This document shows positions 36,981 through 46,623 of a DNA stretch of 64,000 nt, one piece after another (the first letter of the stretch is position 1; every line of letters starts with the position of its first letter). Position numbers and translations under genes: made by a program. The stretch covers positions 62,001 to 126,000 of the forward strand of contig CAYPYI010000001.1 of NCBI GenBank assembly GCA_964415085.1, in the 5' to 3' direction. Source of the stretch: CAYPYI01 sp964415085 (GTDB taxonomy: Bacteria > Bacillota > Clostridia > Tissierellales > Tissierellaceae). The notes under the pieces were generated by a model. The model had not been told where the DNA came from. It searched no databases and saw only the letters and a program-made list of their open reading frames with translations.

Positions 36981-39689
36981 ATGAAAAGACAAACAAATTT
37001 AACAAAAGAAAATATCAAAAAATCTCAAGCTAAGGATAGATTAATCTTAGCAAGTAAAACTGAAAATGATAGAGTATTTACTAAATACAATACAAGTATT
37101 GAAGGTTTAACAGAAAAAAATGTACAAAGAAACAAAAAGTTATATGGAGAAAACACAGTTAAAACTGAAGATAATAATTCATTACTAAAAAAAATTAAAG
37201 AATCTTTTATAAACCCATTTACAATAATATTGATCTTACTTGCCCTTGTTTCTTATATAACTGATGTATATTTAGCAAGTCCAGGTGAAGAAGATATCAT
37301 GACTGTAGTTATAATCACTACAATGGTATTAATAAGTGGATTTTTACAATTTATACAAGAAACTCGTTCAGAAAATGCGGCTAAGAAGCTTAGTGAACTT
37401 GTTCAAAATACAACATTGATTAAAAGACAACAAAGAGATAAGGAAGAAATCCCTATGGAAGATGTTGTTGTTGGGGATATTTCTATAATCTCTGCTGGTG
37501 ATATGATACCTGCTGATATGAAGGTTTTAGAAGCTAAAGATTTATTTATTTCTCAGTCTGCATTAACTGGAGAGAGTGAACCAGTTGAAAAGTTCTCACA
37601 TTTAAATGAAAATGTTGATGAATTTGATACTCTAACTGAAATAGATAATCTAGTTTTTATGGGTAGTACGGTAGTTAGTGGTACTGCTAAGTGTATAGTT
37701 TTAGCAACAGGTAATGATACAATATTCGGTGAGATATCTAAAAGTATTTCTGAAGATCCTGTAAAAACAACATTTGAAGAAGGTGTTGATTCTGTAAGTT
37801 ATTTATTAATAAGATTTATGCTTGTTATGGTACCAATAGTATTTGTAATTAATGGTGTTACAAAAAATGACTGGCTAAATGCACTACTATTTTCCATTTC
37901 AATTGCCGTTGGTCTTACACCTGAGATGCTTCCAATGATAGTTACAGCTACTCTTGCTAAGGGTGCTGTATCAATGTCAAAAGAAAAAACTATTGTAAAA
38001 AGCCTGCACTCTATTCAAAATTTAGGATCTATGGATATACTTTGTACTGATAAGACTGGTACTTTAACCCAAGATAAAGTAGTTTTAGAGTATCATTTAG
38101 ATGTTCATGGAAATAACGAACCTAGAGTGTTAAAGCATGCATTCTTAAATTCATATTTTCAAACTGGACTTAAAAATTTAATAGATAAATCTATCATTGA
38201 AAGAACAAACTTAGAAAGTAAAGAAAATAATTCTTTGAAAGATTTATCTAGCAATTATATTAAAATAGATGAAATTCCTTTTGATTTTAATAGAAGAAGA
38301 ATGAGTGTTGTAGTTAAAGATAAAGATAATAAAACTCAAATGATAACAAAAGGCGCTGTTGAAGAAATGTTAAGTATATGTTCCTATGTTGAATATAATG
38401 GGAAAGTAGAAAAACTAACTGAGGAAATTGTAAGTGACATTACTAAAACTAGTAAGAAACTTAATAAAAAGGGTATGCGTGTAATTGCATTAGCACAAAA
38501 AACAAATCCTTCTCCTGTAGGAGAATTTTCAGTAAAAGACGAATCTGATATGGTTCTTATGGGATATTTAGCATTTTTAGATCCACCAAAAGAATCTGCA
38601 AAAGAAGCTATCATCGCTTTAAAAGAATATGGTGTAAGTACTAAAGTTTTAACAGGAGATAACGAGCTTGTAACTAAAAGTGTTTGCGAGATGATAGGTA
38701 TAGATGCTAGTAATATACTATTAGGATCTGATATCGAAAAACTTAGTGATGAGCAGTTATCTAGGGTAGTTGAAGAAAGTTCTGTATTTTGTAAATTATC
38801 ACCTAGTCAAAAAAGTAGAATTGTTAAAACATTAAGATCAAATGGACACACAGTTGGTTTCTTAGGTGATGGTATAAATGATGCTCCTGCAATGACAGAT
38901 GCGGATATAGGCATTTCTGTTGATAATGCAGTTGATATCGCTAAAGAATCTGCGGAAGTTATTTTATTAGAAAAGGATTTATTAGTTCTTGAAAAAGGTA
39001 TTATTGAAGGAAGAAAAACATATGCAAACATGATTAAATATATTAAAATGACTGCAAGTTCAAACTTTGGTAATGTATTTAGTGTATTACTTGCTAGTGC
39101 TTTTTTACCATTTTTGCCAATGGAAGCATCACATTTAATTTTATTAAATTTAATATATGACCTATCCTGCATAGCTATTCCTTGGGATAATGTTGATGAG
39201 GACTATCTAAAAATTCCTAGAAAGTGGGATGCTACTTCCATTAGAGACTTTATGTTAATAATTGGACCTACAAGCTCAGTATTTGATGTAACAACATATT
39301 TATTAATGTTTTATATAATTGCTCCTCAAATAGTAGGATCATCCTATGCAAGTATTACAGATCCAGCTACTAAACAGCATTTTATTCAAGTTTTCCAAGC
39401 TGGTTGGTTTATTGAATCTATGTGGACACAAACATTAGTAATTCATATGTTAAGAACTGAAAAAATACCTTTCATTGAAAGTAGAGCTTCAAAACCAGTT
39501 ACAATCTTAACTTTTTTAGGAATAATAGTATTAACTATAATTCCATTTACAAGTTTTGGTCACTCTATAGGTTTAGCTAGTTTAAACTTTAGCTATTTTA
39601 TATATTTAATAATCACAGTTATTCTATATATGATACTTGCTACGATTGCTAAAAATATATTTGTTAAGAGATATGGAGAATTATTATAG
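36981..39689 (+). CDS. mgtA: magnesium-importing P-type ATPase MgtA
   Basis: A 902-residue P3B-type ATPase, like E. coli MgtA. The phosphorylation motif CTDKTGTLT has its Asp at residue 357. TGES is in the actuator domain (SALTGESEP), [12 protein letters not shown] is the transmembrane metal region, and GDGINDAPA and [12 protein letters not shown] are in place. It moves Mg2+ into the cell at the expense of ATP. Control by the M-box leader before it is clear. The ribosome binding site is TTTAGGAGG. Confidence 0.97.
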   Translation: MKRQTNLTKENIKKSQAKDRLILASKTENDRVFTKYNTSIEGLTEKNVQRNKKLYGENTVKTEDNNSLLKKIKESFINPFTIILILLALVSYITDVYLASPGEEDIMTVVIITTMVLISGFLQFIQETRSENAAKKLSELVQNTTLIKRQQRDKEEIPMEDVVVGDISIISAGDMIPADMKVLEAKDLFISQSALTGESEPVEKFSHLNENVDEFDTLTEIDNLVFMGSTVVSGTAKCIVLATGNDTIFGEISKSISEDPVKTTFEEGVDSVSYLLIRFMLVMVPIVFVINGVTKNDWLNALLFSISIAVGLTPEMLPMIVTATLAKGAVSMSKEKTIVKSLHSIQNLGSMDILCTDKTGTLTQDKVVLEYHLDVHGNNEPRVLKHAFLNSYFQTGLKNLIDKSIIERTNLESKENNSLKDLSSNYIKIDEIPFDFNRRRMSVVVKDKDNKTQMITKGAVEEMLSICSYVEYNGKVEKLTEEIVSDITKTSKKLNKKGMRVIALAQKTNPSPVGEFSVKDESDMVLMGYLAFLDPPKESAKEAIIALKEYGVSTKVLTGDNELVTKSVCEMIGIDASNILLGSDIEKLSDEQLSRVVEESSVFCKLSPSQKSRIVKTLRSNGHTVGFLGDGINDAPAMTDADIGISVDNAVDIAKESAEVILLEKDLLVLEKGIIEGRKTYANMIKYIKMTASSNFGNVFSVLLASAFLPFLPMEASHLILLNLIYDLSCIAIPWDNVDEDYLKIPRKWDATSIRDFMLIIGPTSSVFDVTTYLLMFYIIAPQIVGSSYASITDPATKQHFIQVFQAGWFIESMWTQTLVIHMLRTEKIPFIESRASKPVTILTFLGIIVLTIIPFTSFGHSIGLASLNFSYFIYLIITVILYMILATIAKNIFVKRYGELL

Positions 39690-39695
39690 TGAAAT

Positions 39696-39730
39696 AAAAA
39701 ATAATCCCTTTTGAGATTATTTTTTTTTAA
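39696..39730. terminator. bidirectional terminator mgtA/FmdE
   Basis: Arms AAAAAATAATC (39696-39706) and GATTATTTTTT (39715-39725) with an eight-base loop, followed by more T on both strands. It separates convergent genes. Confidence 0.85.
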
Positions 39731-40223
39731 TATCATAGCAATCTAGACATAATAACATATCTCTATAAACTCTAATATTCTTTTCTGATGTAGACTCTTT
39801 ACAACTTGTACAATTAATAGAATTATATATCTTTGCTTTGCTAGGAATCCTATATTTAGTATCTTCAATTAAAAATAAATCTTCTACATTTTTATGTAAC
39901 AGATAATCAATCTTTTCTTCTCTTGTTAAATTTTCTGGTATTTCTTTTAAAACCAATCTTACCGATTTATCTGTACTTCTATTATAAAAATTATAAGCAC
40001 TTTTACCTAGGTCTTTAAATATTAAATTTCCCTTACCAAAAGTACAGCCTAAGACAACTTGTATTGCATCTACTCCACAAGCATCATTTTCCGTAATACA
40101 TACTACTTCCTCATCTAATGAAAACTCTAAGTCAAGTAAGTCTTTTACACCTATAGAAGCAGCATATCCTATTGCCAATCCTGGGCAAACATGGCCATGA
40201 AATTTAATACATTCTTCCCACAT
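39717..40223 (-). CDS. FmdE family protein
   Basis: A 168-residue FmdE-domain protein. The N-terminal motif CIKFHGHVCPGLAIGY contains the metal-binding His and Cys, followed by ENDACGVDAIQVVLGCTFGKGNL. A C-terminal zinc-ribbon-like tail has CTSCKE and LCLDCY. FmdE proteins are linked to molybdenum/tungsten enzymes but the reaction is unknown. I chose the ATG at 40223 behind GGAGGAAATT; an ATG at 40241 overlaps the site. It lies 36 bases after lplA, so it is probably the last gene of the lipoyl operon. Confidence 0.88.
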   Translation of the reverse strand: MWEECIKFHGHVCPGLAIGYAASIGVKDLLDLEFSLDEEVVCITENDACGVDAIQVVLGCTFGKGNLIFKDLGKSAYNFYNRSTDKSVRLVLKEIPENLTREEKIDYLLHKNVEDLFLIEDTKYRIPSKAKIYNSINCTSCKESTSEKNIRVYRDMLLCLDCYDIKKK

Positions 40224-40258
40224 ATAATTTCCTCCTAACAAATTTACTAATAACTTAA

Positions 40259-41239
40259 CTATATAATAGATAAATTATTAATATATAGATATAAATCATC
40301 TTTGATGCTTTTGTTTTTAAGAGATTTACTTACTTCATTTAATAAACTCTCTTTTTTAAATTTTATATTTAATAAATTTTTTTCTAGCATTTTAAAGTCA
40401 TCATTGATTATACTATCTGTATATATTTTGCAGTTTTCAATTACACCTGACTCAATATATAAGTTAAATTCTATTATACCCCATGAAAATTTTTCTTCAA
40501 GTAATAAATTAGATTTTGGACTTTCACCATAAGTCCACTCCCATGATTTATATCTTTTAACCTTTTCCATTAATGGTTTATTTTTTTCCATATCTTCTTT
40601 ATATATATATTCAACACAATCTACATCATTAGTATTTCTATACTGCTCTATAAAAGAATTATTTATTAGATCTATAGTAATATCCTTATTCATATCTTTT
40701 AGATTTAAAACTCTAGATTTTATGCTTTTTATTCCTTTTGAATCCAATTTTAATTTGGATGCTGTTAGATACTGTGATAATTTATTTATATCAACATCAA
40801 CTAATAGAGTTCCATGATGACAGAAAATATTATTTTCTTCAAAAAATGCATTTCCAGATATCTTTTTACCTAATACATGCAAATCATTTCTTCCATTAAA
40901 TACTGATTCTATCCCAATTGAATTAAGTGCTTTATTTACAAAATCAAAATTTTCCTCTATATTGTTATTATTTTTTTTTGAAATAATTGTAAAATTCAAG
41001 TTACCTAAATCATGATATACAGCACCGCCACCACTTCTTCTTCTTACTAAATTAATTTTATCTTTCTTTATTTTGTCTATATTACATTCTTTATATGGGT
41101 TTTGATTTCTACCTATAACTATAGTTTTATCATTTTGCCATAAATATAATATACTCTCTTCTTTCTCAATCAAATATTCCTCTAAAGCTAAATTATAAGC
41201 AGGATCATAATTTTCGGATATTATTATTCTTGATTTCAT
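40259..41239 (-). CDS. lplA: lipoate-protein ligase A
   Basis: A 326-residue LplA that activates free lipoate with ATP and attaches it to a lysine of lipoyl domains. The motifs RRRSGGGAVYHDLGNLNF and GKKISGNAF are clear, and a C-terminal accessory domain is present as in the full-length form. It lies 11 bases downstream of the lpd gene, which encodes two lipoyl domains; these are the likely substrates. Confidence 0.93.
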   Translation of the reverse strand: MKSRIIISENYDPAYNLALEEYLIEKEESILYLWQNDKTIVIGRNQNPYKECNIDKIKKDKINLVRRRSGGGAVYHDLGNLNFTIISKKNNNNIEENFDFVNKALNSIGIESVFNGRNDLHVLGKKISGNAFFEENNIFCHHGTLLVDVDINKLSQYLTASKLKLDSKGIKSIKSRVLNLKDMNKDITIDLINNSFIEQYRNTNDVDCVEYIYKEDMEKNKPLMEKVKRYKSWEWTYGESPKSNLLLEEKFSWGIIEFNLYIESGVIENCKIYTDSIINDDFKMLEKNLLNIKFKKESLLNEVSKSLKNKSIKDDLYLYINNLSII

Positions 41240-41250
41240 AATGCTCCCCT

Positions 41251-43191
41251 TTATTTATGAATTGATTCTCCATCTAGGTCAAGTATGGCTTCAAATACAG
41301 TTTCAGAAACTGTAGGATGTGCATATACTACATCTTTAGCAACATCTATATCTACTTTATTATGAACTAGGTTAGCAAATACACTTAATAAATCTGTTGC
41401 TGCTAAACCTATTAAGCTAGCTCCTATAATTTTACGAGTATTTTTATTTGCAATCACTTTTATAAAGCCTTCAGTATCATTTTCTACTAATGCTTTTCCA
41501 TTTGCCATATATGGAAATTTCCCAACTATATATTCTACATTTTTATTTTTACACATTTTTTCGCTCATTCCAACTAATCCTATTTCTGGATCCGTAAATA
41601 CTGCTTCTGGTATTGCAGAATAGTCCATTTCAATATTCTTACCACTTATATTATCTGCTGCTATGATTCCATGCTTAGAAGCCACATGTGCTAAGTTATA
41701 AATATTTGTTGCATCTCCAATTGCATAGATTTTTTCATTAGTTGTTTGCATCTTATCATTTACTTTAATTCCCCATGTATCGTTAGAAATTTCAACATTT
41801 AATTTTTCTAAATCTAAACCTTCTAGATTTGGTTTTCTACCAGTAGATATTGCAAGTTTTTCAGCAGTTACAATTTTTTCAACGCCATTATGCTCAATAA
41901 CAACAGCTTTACCACCATCTATAGTTGTTTTTATAGATTTTACATCTGTTCCTTCAATTAAATTTATTCCTAAATCTATAGCATTTTTTCTTACTACTTC
42001 TATAACATCATCATCTAAATTAGGGAATATAGTCTCTGATCTTTGAAGTACAGTAACTTTTGTTCCTAACTTTTGATATATAAAAGCAAATTCCATAGCA
42101 ATTACTCTACCACCAATGATTATTAATGATTCTGGAATATCTCTTAATTCTAATAACTCATCAGATGTTAATATATCATCTTCATCTGCTCCATCAAATC
42201 CTGGAATTGATACAACACTTCCTGGTGCTAGTATTAGATTTTCAAATTCTACAATTACATTTTTATTATCCAAATTAACTAACAATGAATTCTCATCATT
42301 TGCTTTTCCTCTACCATTTAAAACTTCTATATTATGTTTTTTCATACTTGCATTTAAACCAGATACTAATGTGTTTACCACACCTTCTTTTCTATCAATT
42401 ATTTTATTCATAGAAATTAAACCACTAGCATCTTCAATACCAAATACGTCTGCATTTTTTATTAAATCGCTTACTTTAGTACTTTGAACCATAGATTTAG
42501 TTGGTATACATCCTCTATTTAAACATGTTCCTCCTAAGGTGTCTTCTTCTATTAATATTACCTTTTTACCATTTTGACTCGCCCTAATTGCAGCTACATA
42601 ACCCCCAGGTCCACCACCTAGTACTACAACTTCTGCTTTATATCTTTCTTTAAAAGTCATTTGACCAGATACTTTATTTTCCATGTCATTATTATTTTTA
42701 TTACTATTAACTGCTTCAATTTTTAATAATTGACTATTTTTTTCTACCTCATCGCCTTCATCAACTAAAATATCTATTATTTTTCCAGATACTGGAGACT
42801 TAAAATCTTCTGTACATTTTGCTCCTTCTAAAGACAACAACACATCTCCACTTTCAATATAATCATTTTTATTTATATTTATTTTTCCTACTGTAACTTT
42901 AGTTTCAAATCCTGGTAATTCTAGCAGTTCAATATTTAATATATTACTATCAGACTCTTCTTCTATTTCAGCGATCACATGTCCCTTTTCTATTTCTTCG
43001 CCTTCTTCAACTAAAATATTTTTTATAGTACCATTTATATCAGCTTTAAAATCTTCTGTACATTTCGCTCCTTCTAGGGATAATAAAATATCTCCTTTTT
43101 CTATTTTTTGTCCCTCTTTAACATTTACTTTCCCAACTGTTACTTTTGTTTCAAATCCTGGTAATTCTTTTATACTTATTTTGGTATTCAC
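41251..43191 (-). CDS. lpdA: dihydrolipoyl dehydrogenase with two N-terminal lipoyl domains
   Basis: A 646-residue flavoprotein disulfide reductase. Two tandem lipoyl domains (about residues 1-77 and 86-160) share the core LSLEGAKCTEDFK, with the lipoyl lysine in the AKC turn. A linker follows, then the FAD motif VVLGGGPGGYVAA, the redox disulfide GGTCLNRGCIPTK, and the terminal HPTVSE base. The NAD-site motif reads IIGGRVIAMEFA, where IGGGVIG is usual. It starts at GTG behind AGGAGGGCC. It lies in an operon with AhpD-like and lplA genes. Confidence 0.93.
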   Translation of the reverse strand: MNTKISIKELPGFETKVTVGKVNVKEGQKIEKGDILLSLEGAKCTEDFKADINGTIKNILVEEGEEIEKGHVIAEIEEESDSNILNIELLELPGFETKVTVGKININKNDYIESGDVLLSLEGAKCTEDFKSPVSGKIIDILVDEGDEVEKNSQLLKIEAVNSNKNNNDMENKVSGQMTFKERYKAEVVVLGGGPGGYVAAIRASQNGKKVILIEEDTLGGTCLNRGCIPTKSMVQSTKVSDLIKNADVFGIEDASGLISMNKIIDRKEGVVNTLVSGLNASMKKHNIEVLNGRGKANDENSLLVNLDNKNVIVEFENLILAPGSVVSIPGFDGADEDDILTSDELLELRDIPESLIIIGGRVIAMEFAFIYQKLGTKVTVLQRSETIFPNLDDDVIEVVRKNAIDLGINLIEGTDVKSIKTTIDGGKAVVIEHNGVEKIVTAEKLAISTGRKPNLEGLDLEKLNVEISNDTWGIKVNDKMQTTNEKIYAIGDATNIYNLAHVASKHGIIAADNISGKNIEMDYSAIPEAVFTDPEIGLVGMSEKMCKNKNVEYIVGKFPYMANGKALVENDTEGFIKVIANKNTRKIIGASLIGLAATDLLSVFANLVHNKVDIDVAKDVVYAHPTVSETVFEAILDLDGESIHK

Positions 43192-43213
43192 TTTTGGCCC
43201 TCCTAATTTACTT

Positions 43214-43564
43214 CTAATTATTTTCTACTGATTTAGATAACTGATCATAACATTCCAAAGCTTTAGAACCATATGCCATAGCTGGTCCGCCACCCATAAA
43301 AAATGCTACTTTAAGAGCTTCTATAATTTCTTCCCTTGTAGCCTTAAGTTCTATTAGGCTTGATATGTGTGAGACTATACAAGGCTCACATTTTATTACA
43401 ACTGATATTCCTAAAGCTATTAGTTCTTTTTCTTTTGCTGATAATATACCATCTTCTAAAGCAGCATCATGCATTTCATTAAATCCTTTTACTTCTTTCG
43501 GAAGTGCATTTACAAATTTGCAACCCATTGATTGAATATTTTTTAATTCTGTTAAATAATCCAT
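43214..43564 (-). CDS. AhpD-like carboxymuconolactone decarboxylase family protein
   Basis: A 116-residue single-domain protein of the CMD/AhpD family. The redox motif is KCEPCIVSHI (C-x2-C-x3-H), as in AhpD. In Mycobacterium AhpD links lipoyl-SucB and Lpd to the peroxidase AhpC. I chose the second ATG of two (43564), better spaced from AGAGGGG. It is first in the operon with lpd, lplA and FmdE, and a strong promoter precedes it. Confidence 0.9.
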   Translation of the reverse strand: MDYLTELKNIQSMGCKFVNALPKEVKGFNEMHDAALEDGILSAKEKELIALGISVVIKCEPCIVSHISSLIELKATREEIIEALKVAFFMGGGPAMAYGSKALECYDQLSKSVENN

Positions 43565-43614
43565 CATGATCCCCTCTTTCTATATGTCCGTACTAGTATT
43601 TATCTTATAAATTT

Positions 43615-43643
43615 ATATTATAACAATAGATGGCATGTGTCAA
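43615..43643 (-). promoter_or_regulatory. promoter of the AhpD-like/lpd operon
   Basis: On the minus strand TTGACA (43638-43643) and TAATAT (43615-43620) are 17 bases apart. A palindrome TTTCACAATATTGTTAAA (43648-43665) with ACAAT/ATTGT arms lies directly upstream, between this promoter and that of osmC. Confidence 0.7.
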
Positions 43644-43702
43644 TAATTTCACAATATTGTTAAAATTTAATTAAGCAAATTTAATGTAAAAAATAATCTT
43701 TC

Positions 43703-43731
43703 TTGCAGGCTTAAATAATATATGTTAAAGT
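43703..43731 (+). promoter_or_regulatory. promoter of the OsmC gene
   Basis: TTGCAG (43703-43708) and TAAAGT (43726-43731) are 17 bases apart, about 40 bases before the start codon. Confidence 0.6.
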
Positions 43732-43772
43732 ATAGACAAAGATAGTAAACAAATTTAAAGGAGGAGTTTGAA

Positions 43773-44213
43773 ATGGCAGATGTAATTTTTAACGCTACTG
43801 TTGAAGCAAAAGAAGGTTTAACAATGGCATGTAAATCAAGAAATTTCGACTTAATATTAGACGAGCCGAAAGAATTAGGTGGAAATGATTTAGGTATGAA
43901 TCCTGTGGAGTGCTTATTAAATGCAATTGGTGCTTGTAAGGGAATAGTTGCTAGAAGTTTTGCTAAAGCTCACGGACTTGATATTAAAAATATAAAAATC
44001 GAATTATCAGGAACCTTAGATCCTAATGGATTTATGGGAAAAGATAAAGATGCTAAAATAGGATTTTCTAACATAGAAACTAAATACTATTTTGAATCAG
44101 ATGCTAGCGAAGAAGAACTTCAAAAATTCAGTGAATTTGTAGATCGTACATGTCCTGTAATGGATACTATTGTGAATACTCCTAATATAACATCAAGTGT
44201 TCATAAACTTTAA
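43773..44213 (+). CDS. OsmC family peroxiredoxin
   Basis: A 146-residue OsmC/Ohr-superfamily protein. The two redox cysteines are in GACKGIVA (about residue 54) and DRTCPVMDT (about residue 131). The spacing and sequence fit the OsmC/YhfA group rather than Ohr proper. Such proteins reduce organic or lipid hydroperoxides, and Ohr/OsmC from other bacteria take electrons from dihydrolipoyl proteins. It is divergent from the AhpD-like/lpd/lplA operon. AAAGGAGGAG site. Confidence 0.92.
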   Translation: MADVIFNATVEAKEGLTMACKSRNFDLILDEPKELGGNDLGMNPVECLLNAIGACKGIVARSFAKAHGLDIKNIKIELSGTLDPNGFMGKDKDAKIGFSNIETKYYFESDASEEELQKFSEFVDRTCPVMDTIVNTPNITSSVHKL

Positions 44214-44224
44214 TATAAAATGAG

Positions 44225-44268
44225 GCTGTTTCATACTAATTAAATATTAGTAGTAAACAGCTTTTTTT
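44225..44268 (+). terminator. terminator after osmC
   Basis: GCTGTTT (44225-44231) pairs with AAACAGC (44255-44261), with an inner ACTAA/TTAGT stem, followed by T7. The following 44269-44447 stretch has no supported gene; only an eight-codon micro-ORF behind an AGAGGTG site (44347-44373, minus). Confidence 0.8.
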
Positions 44269-44447
44269 ATTTAATAATTTATTATAATTTATTAGATTAA
44301 TCAAAATTTAAATTTATTAGATCAAAAGTAAAAATAATTATACCTACTAAAACTCCCATTCTAGTTCGCTCATTTTAACACCTCTTTAATTTATTTCATA
44401 TATTATACTAACATAGATAATTCTTTTTTAAAAGTTACATAAAAGTA

Positions 44448-44474
44448 AAGAGGGCATCTTTTAAGATACCCTCC
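44448..44474 (-). terminator. terminator after the ferredoxin gene
   Basis: GAGGGCATCTT (44450-44460) pairs with AAGATACCCTC (44463-44473) with one mismatch; TTTACTTTT follows on the minus strand. Confidence 0.7.
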
Positions 44475-44483
44475 CTTTCTTCA

Positions 44484-44660
44484 TTATTCAATTGAAATTG
44501 CATCTGTCGGACATGAATCTCTTGCTTCTTCAACAGTCTCATCTACTGTATCACTTATTACAACGGCAATATCCTCATCATCTAATTCGAAAACATCTGG
44601 GCTTATAGTTACGCATAAGCCACATCCTATACATAAATCTCTATCAACTTTAGCTTTCAT
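44484..44660 (-). CDS. single-cluster 4Fe-4S ferredoxin
   Basis: A 58-residue ferredoxin. Three cysteines lie in DLCIGCGLCVTISPDVF and the fourth in DSCPTDAI, the pattern of monocluster 4Fe-4S ferredoxins. The protein is acidic, as usual. I chose the ATG at 44660 behind AGGAGGAATT; the frame extends six codons more. It starts one base after the hemerythrin/DUF438 gene stop, so the pair is cotranscribed and the ferredoxin may be its electron partner (inference). Confidence 0.93.
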   Translation of the reverse strand: MKAKVDRDLCIGCGLCVTISPDVFELDDEDIAVVISDTVDETVEEARDSCPTDAISIE

Positions 44661-44661
44661 A

Positions 44662-46542
44662 TTAATTCCTCCTATCAATTAGTGTTTTATTTCCTTTTAA
44701 GTTTCTTAATTCGGAAGTCTCTTGTGTAGTCTCTAAAACTCCCAAATACTTACCATTTTCATCTCTTAAAGCAAAGTATTTTATGACAATAAACTTGTTA
44801 TTTTTATCAATAAAGAATAATTCTTCATCTTTGTTTCCATTTTTGAAATCTTTAATAATTTCATTTACTATATCTAAACTCTTTTGAGGATGGCAATTAT
44901 TTACATCCCTGCCTATTATTGTTCTAGTTCTAGGAAATACTCTATCTTCATTTTCTGAGAAGTATTTTACATAACCATCACTATCCACAAAAGTAATATC
45001 TATGGGTATCTTGTTTAAAATTAATTCTAATTCCTTTAAATTCATATTCCCACTTGGTAAGTTTATATCAGATACATACGTCTTTTCAATATATGCTTTA
45101 CCCTCATTATCTAAAATCCACTTTCTAATATCTGATAGTGAAGCTCCTTCTATATCGTCATTAAATACATAACCAATGTGCTCACTTTCCTTAGCTATTA
45201 ATAACCAATCATTTGAATTGATAATCTCCTCTAACAAAGGTAAAAGAATTGTTTTTTCCTTTGTAACCATACTTTCTATTTTTAAAATAGCTTCATCCAA
45301 CATATCATCAATATCCATCTCTTCATTTTCTATGAAATATCTTGATAATTTTAACAACTCTCTAATATCATCATCTACACCCCACATAACTTTAGGAGGT
45401 GCTGTTATATTTTCTTTTTCTAAATATGGAAATAGTAGGTTTTCTTTTCTTTTATAATGTAAATCTATTTTTAAAAGCTTATCAATTGAAAAAACTAATT
45501 CTTTTTTGTACTCAATGCTTGTTTTATCCATTAAATAATTGTTTAAATTCTCTTTTAATTCTTTATCTATAAACTCAATTATTCCATCATTTTCAGCTAA
45601 AAATACAAAAGCAGGATGGCCATATTCATATTCTTTAGTCCCTATTTTATCTTCAATATTACCTTCGAAAATACTTGCATGTATATCGCATAAATTCTGT
45701 ATTTCTTCTATAGGAACTCCTTCAATTATAAGTTCTTTTTCTGCTTCAGCAATTTCTTCCGAACTTACTTTGCTAAGATTTATAATAAACTCCTCTTTTA
45801 CTTTATCTTTATTATCCCCTTTATGAAGCCTTCTTAATAGATGTTTAATTATTTCTTTTCTATCTTTTAGAGACATACTTTCATTAAATCTCTTAAATAA
45901 TATATTGTTTTCTTTATGAATATGTCTAAATATGTCTTCTAACAGTTCCTCTAATTTAGAATAAAGAGTCTCTAAGATACTAGATACATATTGTGGCAAA
46001 ATAAAATCATCTGCAATATTATATATCTCATCTATTAATTTATATATGCTTATATGCTCTTGCTCTAAAATTTTAATTTCCTCTAAAATCTTATTTTTAT
46101 CTTTATTTTCTAAAATTAAAGGAAATATTTTATTCTCTTCTTTAACGAAATGCTCGATAAGCACTATCTTTAATTCAGTAAATTTTCTATTAAAATCCAA
46201 GAAAATTTCTTCTTCATAATTTAAATCTTCAAATAATATTTTTATTATTAACTGATCAATATCTTTAATAAGACTTAGTTCATAAATATGGTGTTTATTT
46301 ATTATTAAATCTATTAATTCATTATTATCTAAATCTGTTATATTCTTATTCTCTTCATATTTATCGTTATTTAAATATTTTTCTATATCTATATCTTTAT
46401 TAATTCTGTCTAACTGATTAAATAACAAATCGTCACCATTACAACAATAATTAATTCTATATTTATTAAACAAATTTTCTAGTTCAGGATATTTTATAAC
46501 TGATTCGGCTAAGGTTAATGTTTTTAAATGATTTAAATTCAT
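44662..46542 (-). CDS. ScdA_N/hemerythrin/DUF438/hemerythrin/PAS fusion
   Basis: A 626-residue cytosolic multidomain protein. Order: an N-terminal ScdA_N-like domain with a Cys-Cys pair (INYCCNGDD); a hemerythrin-like HHE domain; a DUF438 domain (IIKHLLRRLHKGDNKD to LCDIHASIFEG); a second HHE domain (starting HPAFVFLAEND); and a C-terminal PAS domain with ITFVDSDGYVKYFS and NNCHPQKSLDIV. Related proteins sense or handle oxygen or nitric oxide and repair iron-sulfur centres. A Crp/Fnr gene lies upstream and a ferredoxin follows. Confidence 0.88.
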   Translation of the reverse strand: MNLNHLKTLTLAESVIKYPELENLFNKYRINYCCNGDDLLFNQLDRINKDIDIEKYLNNDKYEENKNITDLDNNELIDLIINKHHIYELSLIKDIDQLIIKILFEDLNYEEEIFLDFNRKFTELKIVLIEHFVKEENKIFPLILENKDKNKILEEIKILEQEHISIYKLIDEIYNIADDFILPQYVSSILETLYSKLEELLEDIFRHIHKENNILFKRFNESMSLKDRKEIIKHLLRRLHKGDNKDKVKEEFIINLSKVSSEEIAEAEKELIIEGVPIEEIQNLCDIHASIFEGNIEDKIGTKEYEYGHPAFVFLAENDGIIEFIDKELKENLNNYLMDKTSIEYKKELVFSIDKLLKIDLHYKRKENLLFPYLEKENITAPPKVMWGVDDDIRELLKLSRYFIENEEMDIDDMLDEAILKIESMVTKEKTILLPLLEEIINSNDWLLIAKESEHIGYVFNDDIEGASLSDIRKWILDNEGKAYIEKTYVSDINLPSGNMNLKELELILNKIPIDITFVDSDGYVKYFSENEDRVFPRTRTIIGRDVNNCHPQKSLDIVNEIIKDFKNGNKDEELFFIDKNNKFIVIKYFALRDENGKYLGVLETTQETSELRNLKGNKTLIDRRN

Positions 46543-46623
46543 AATTATATCTCCTTTCTATTAGCTTACTTTGTTCTTTAATTATATGGCTTTAGAAAGT
46601 AATTATATGTGATTTAAATCAAA

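Noticed and set aside
42116..42487. Plus-strand frame inside the lpd gene
   Set aside because: Antisense to the flavoprotein core, with no ribosome binding site and Ser/Asn-rich composition.
44347..44373. Eight-codon micro-ORF (MSELEWEF) behind AGAGGTG on the minus strand
   Set aside because: Too short to support as a gene; a one-base shift opens a 20-codon hydrophobic frame, so it might be a decayed small membrane protein, but there is no other evidence.
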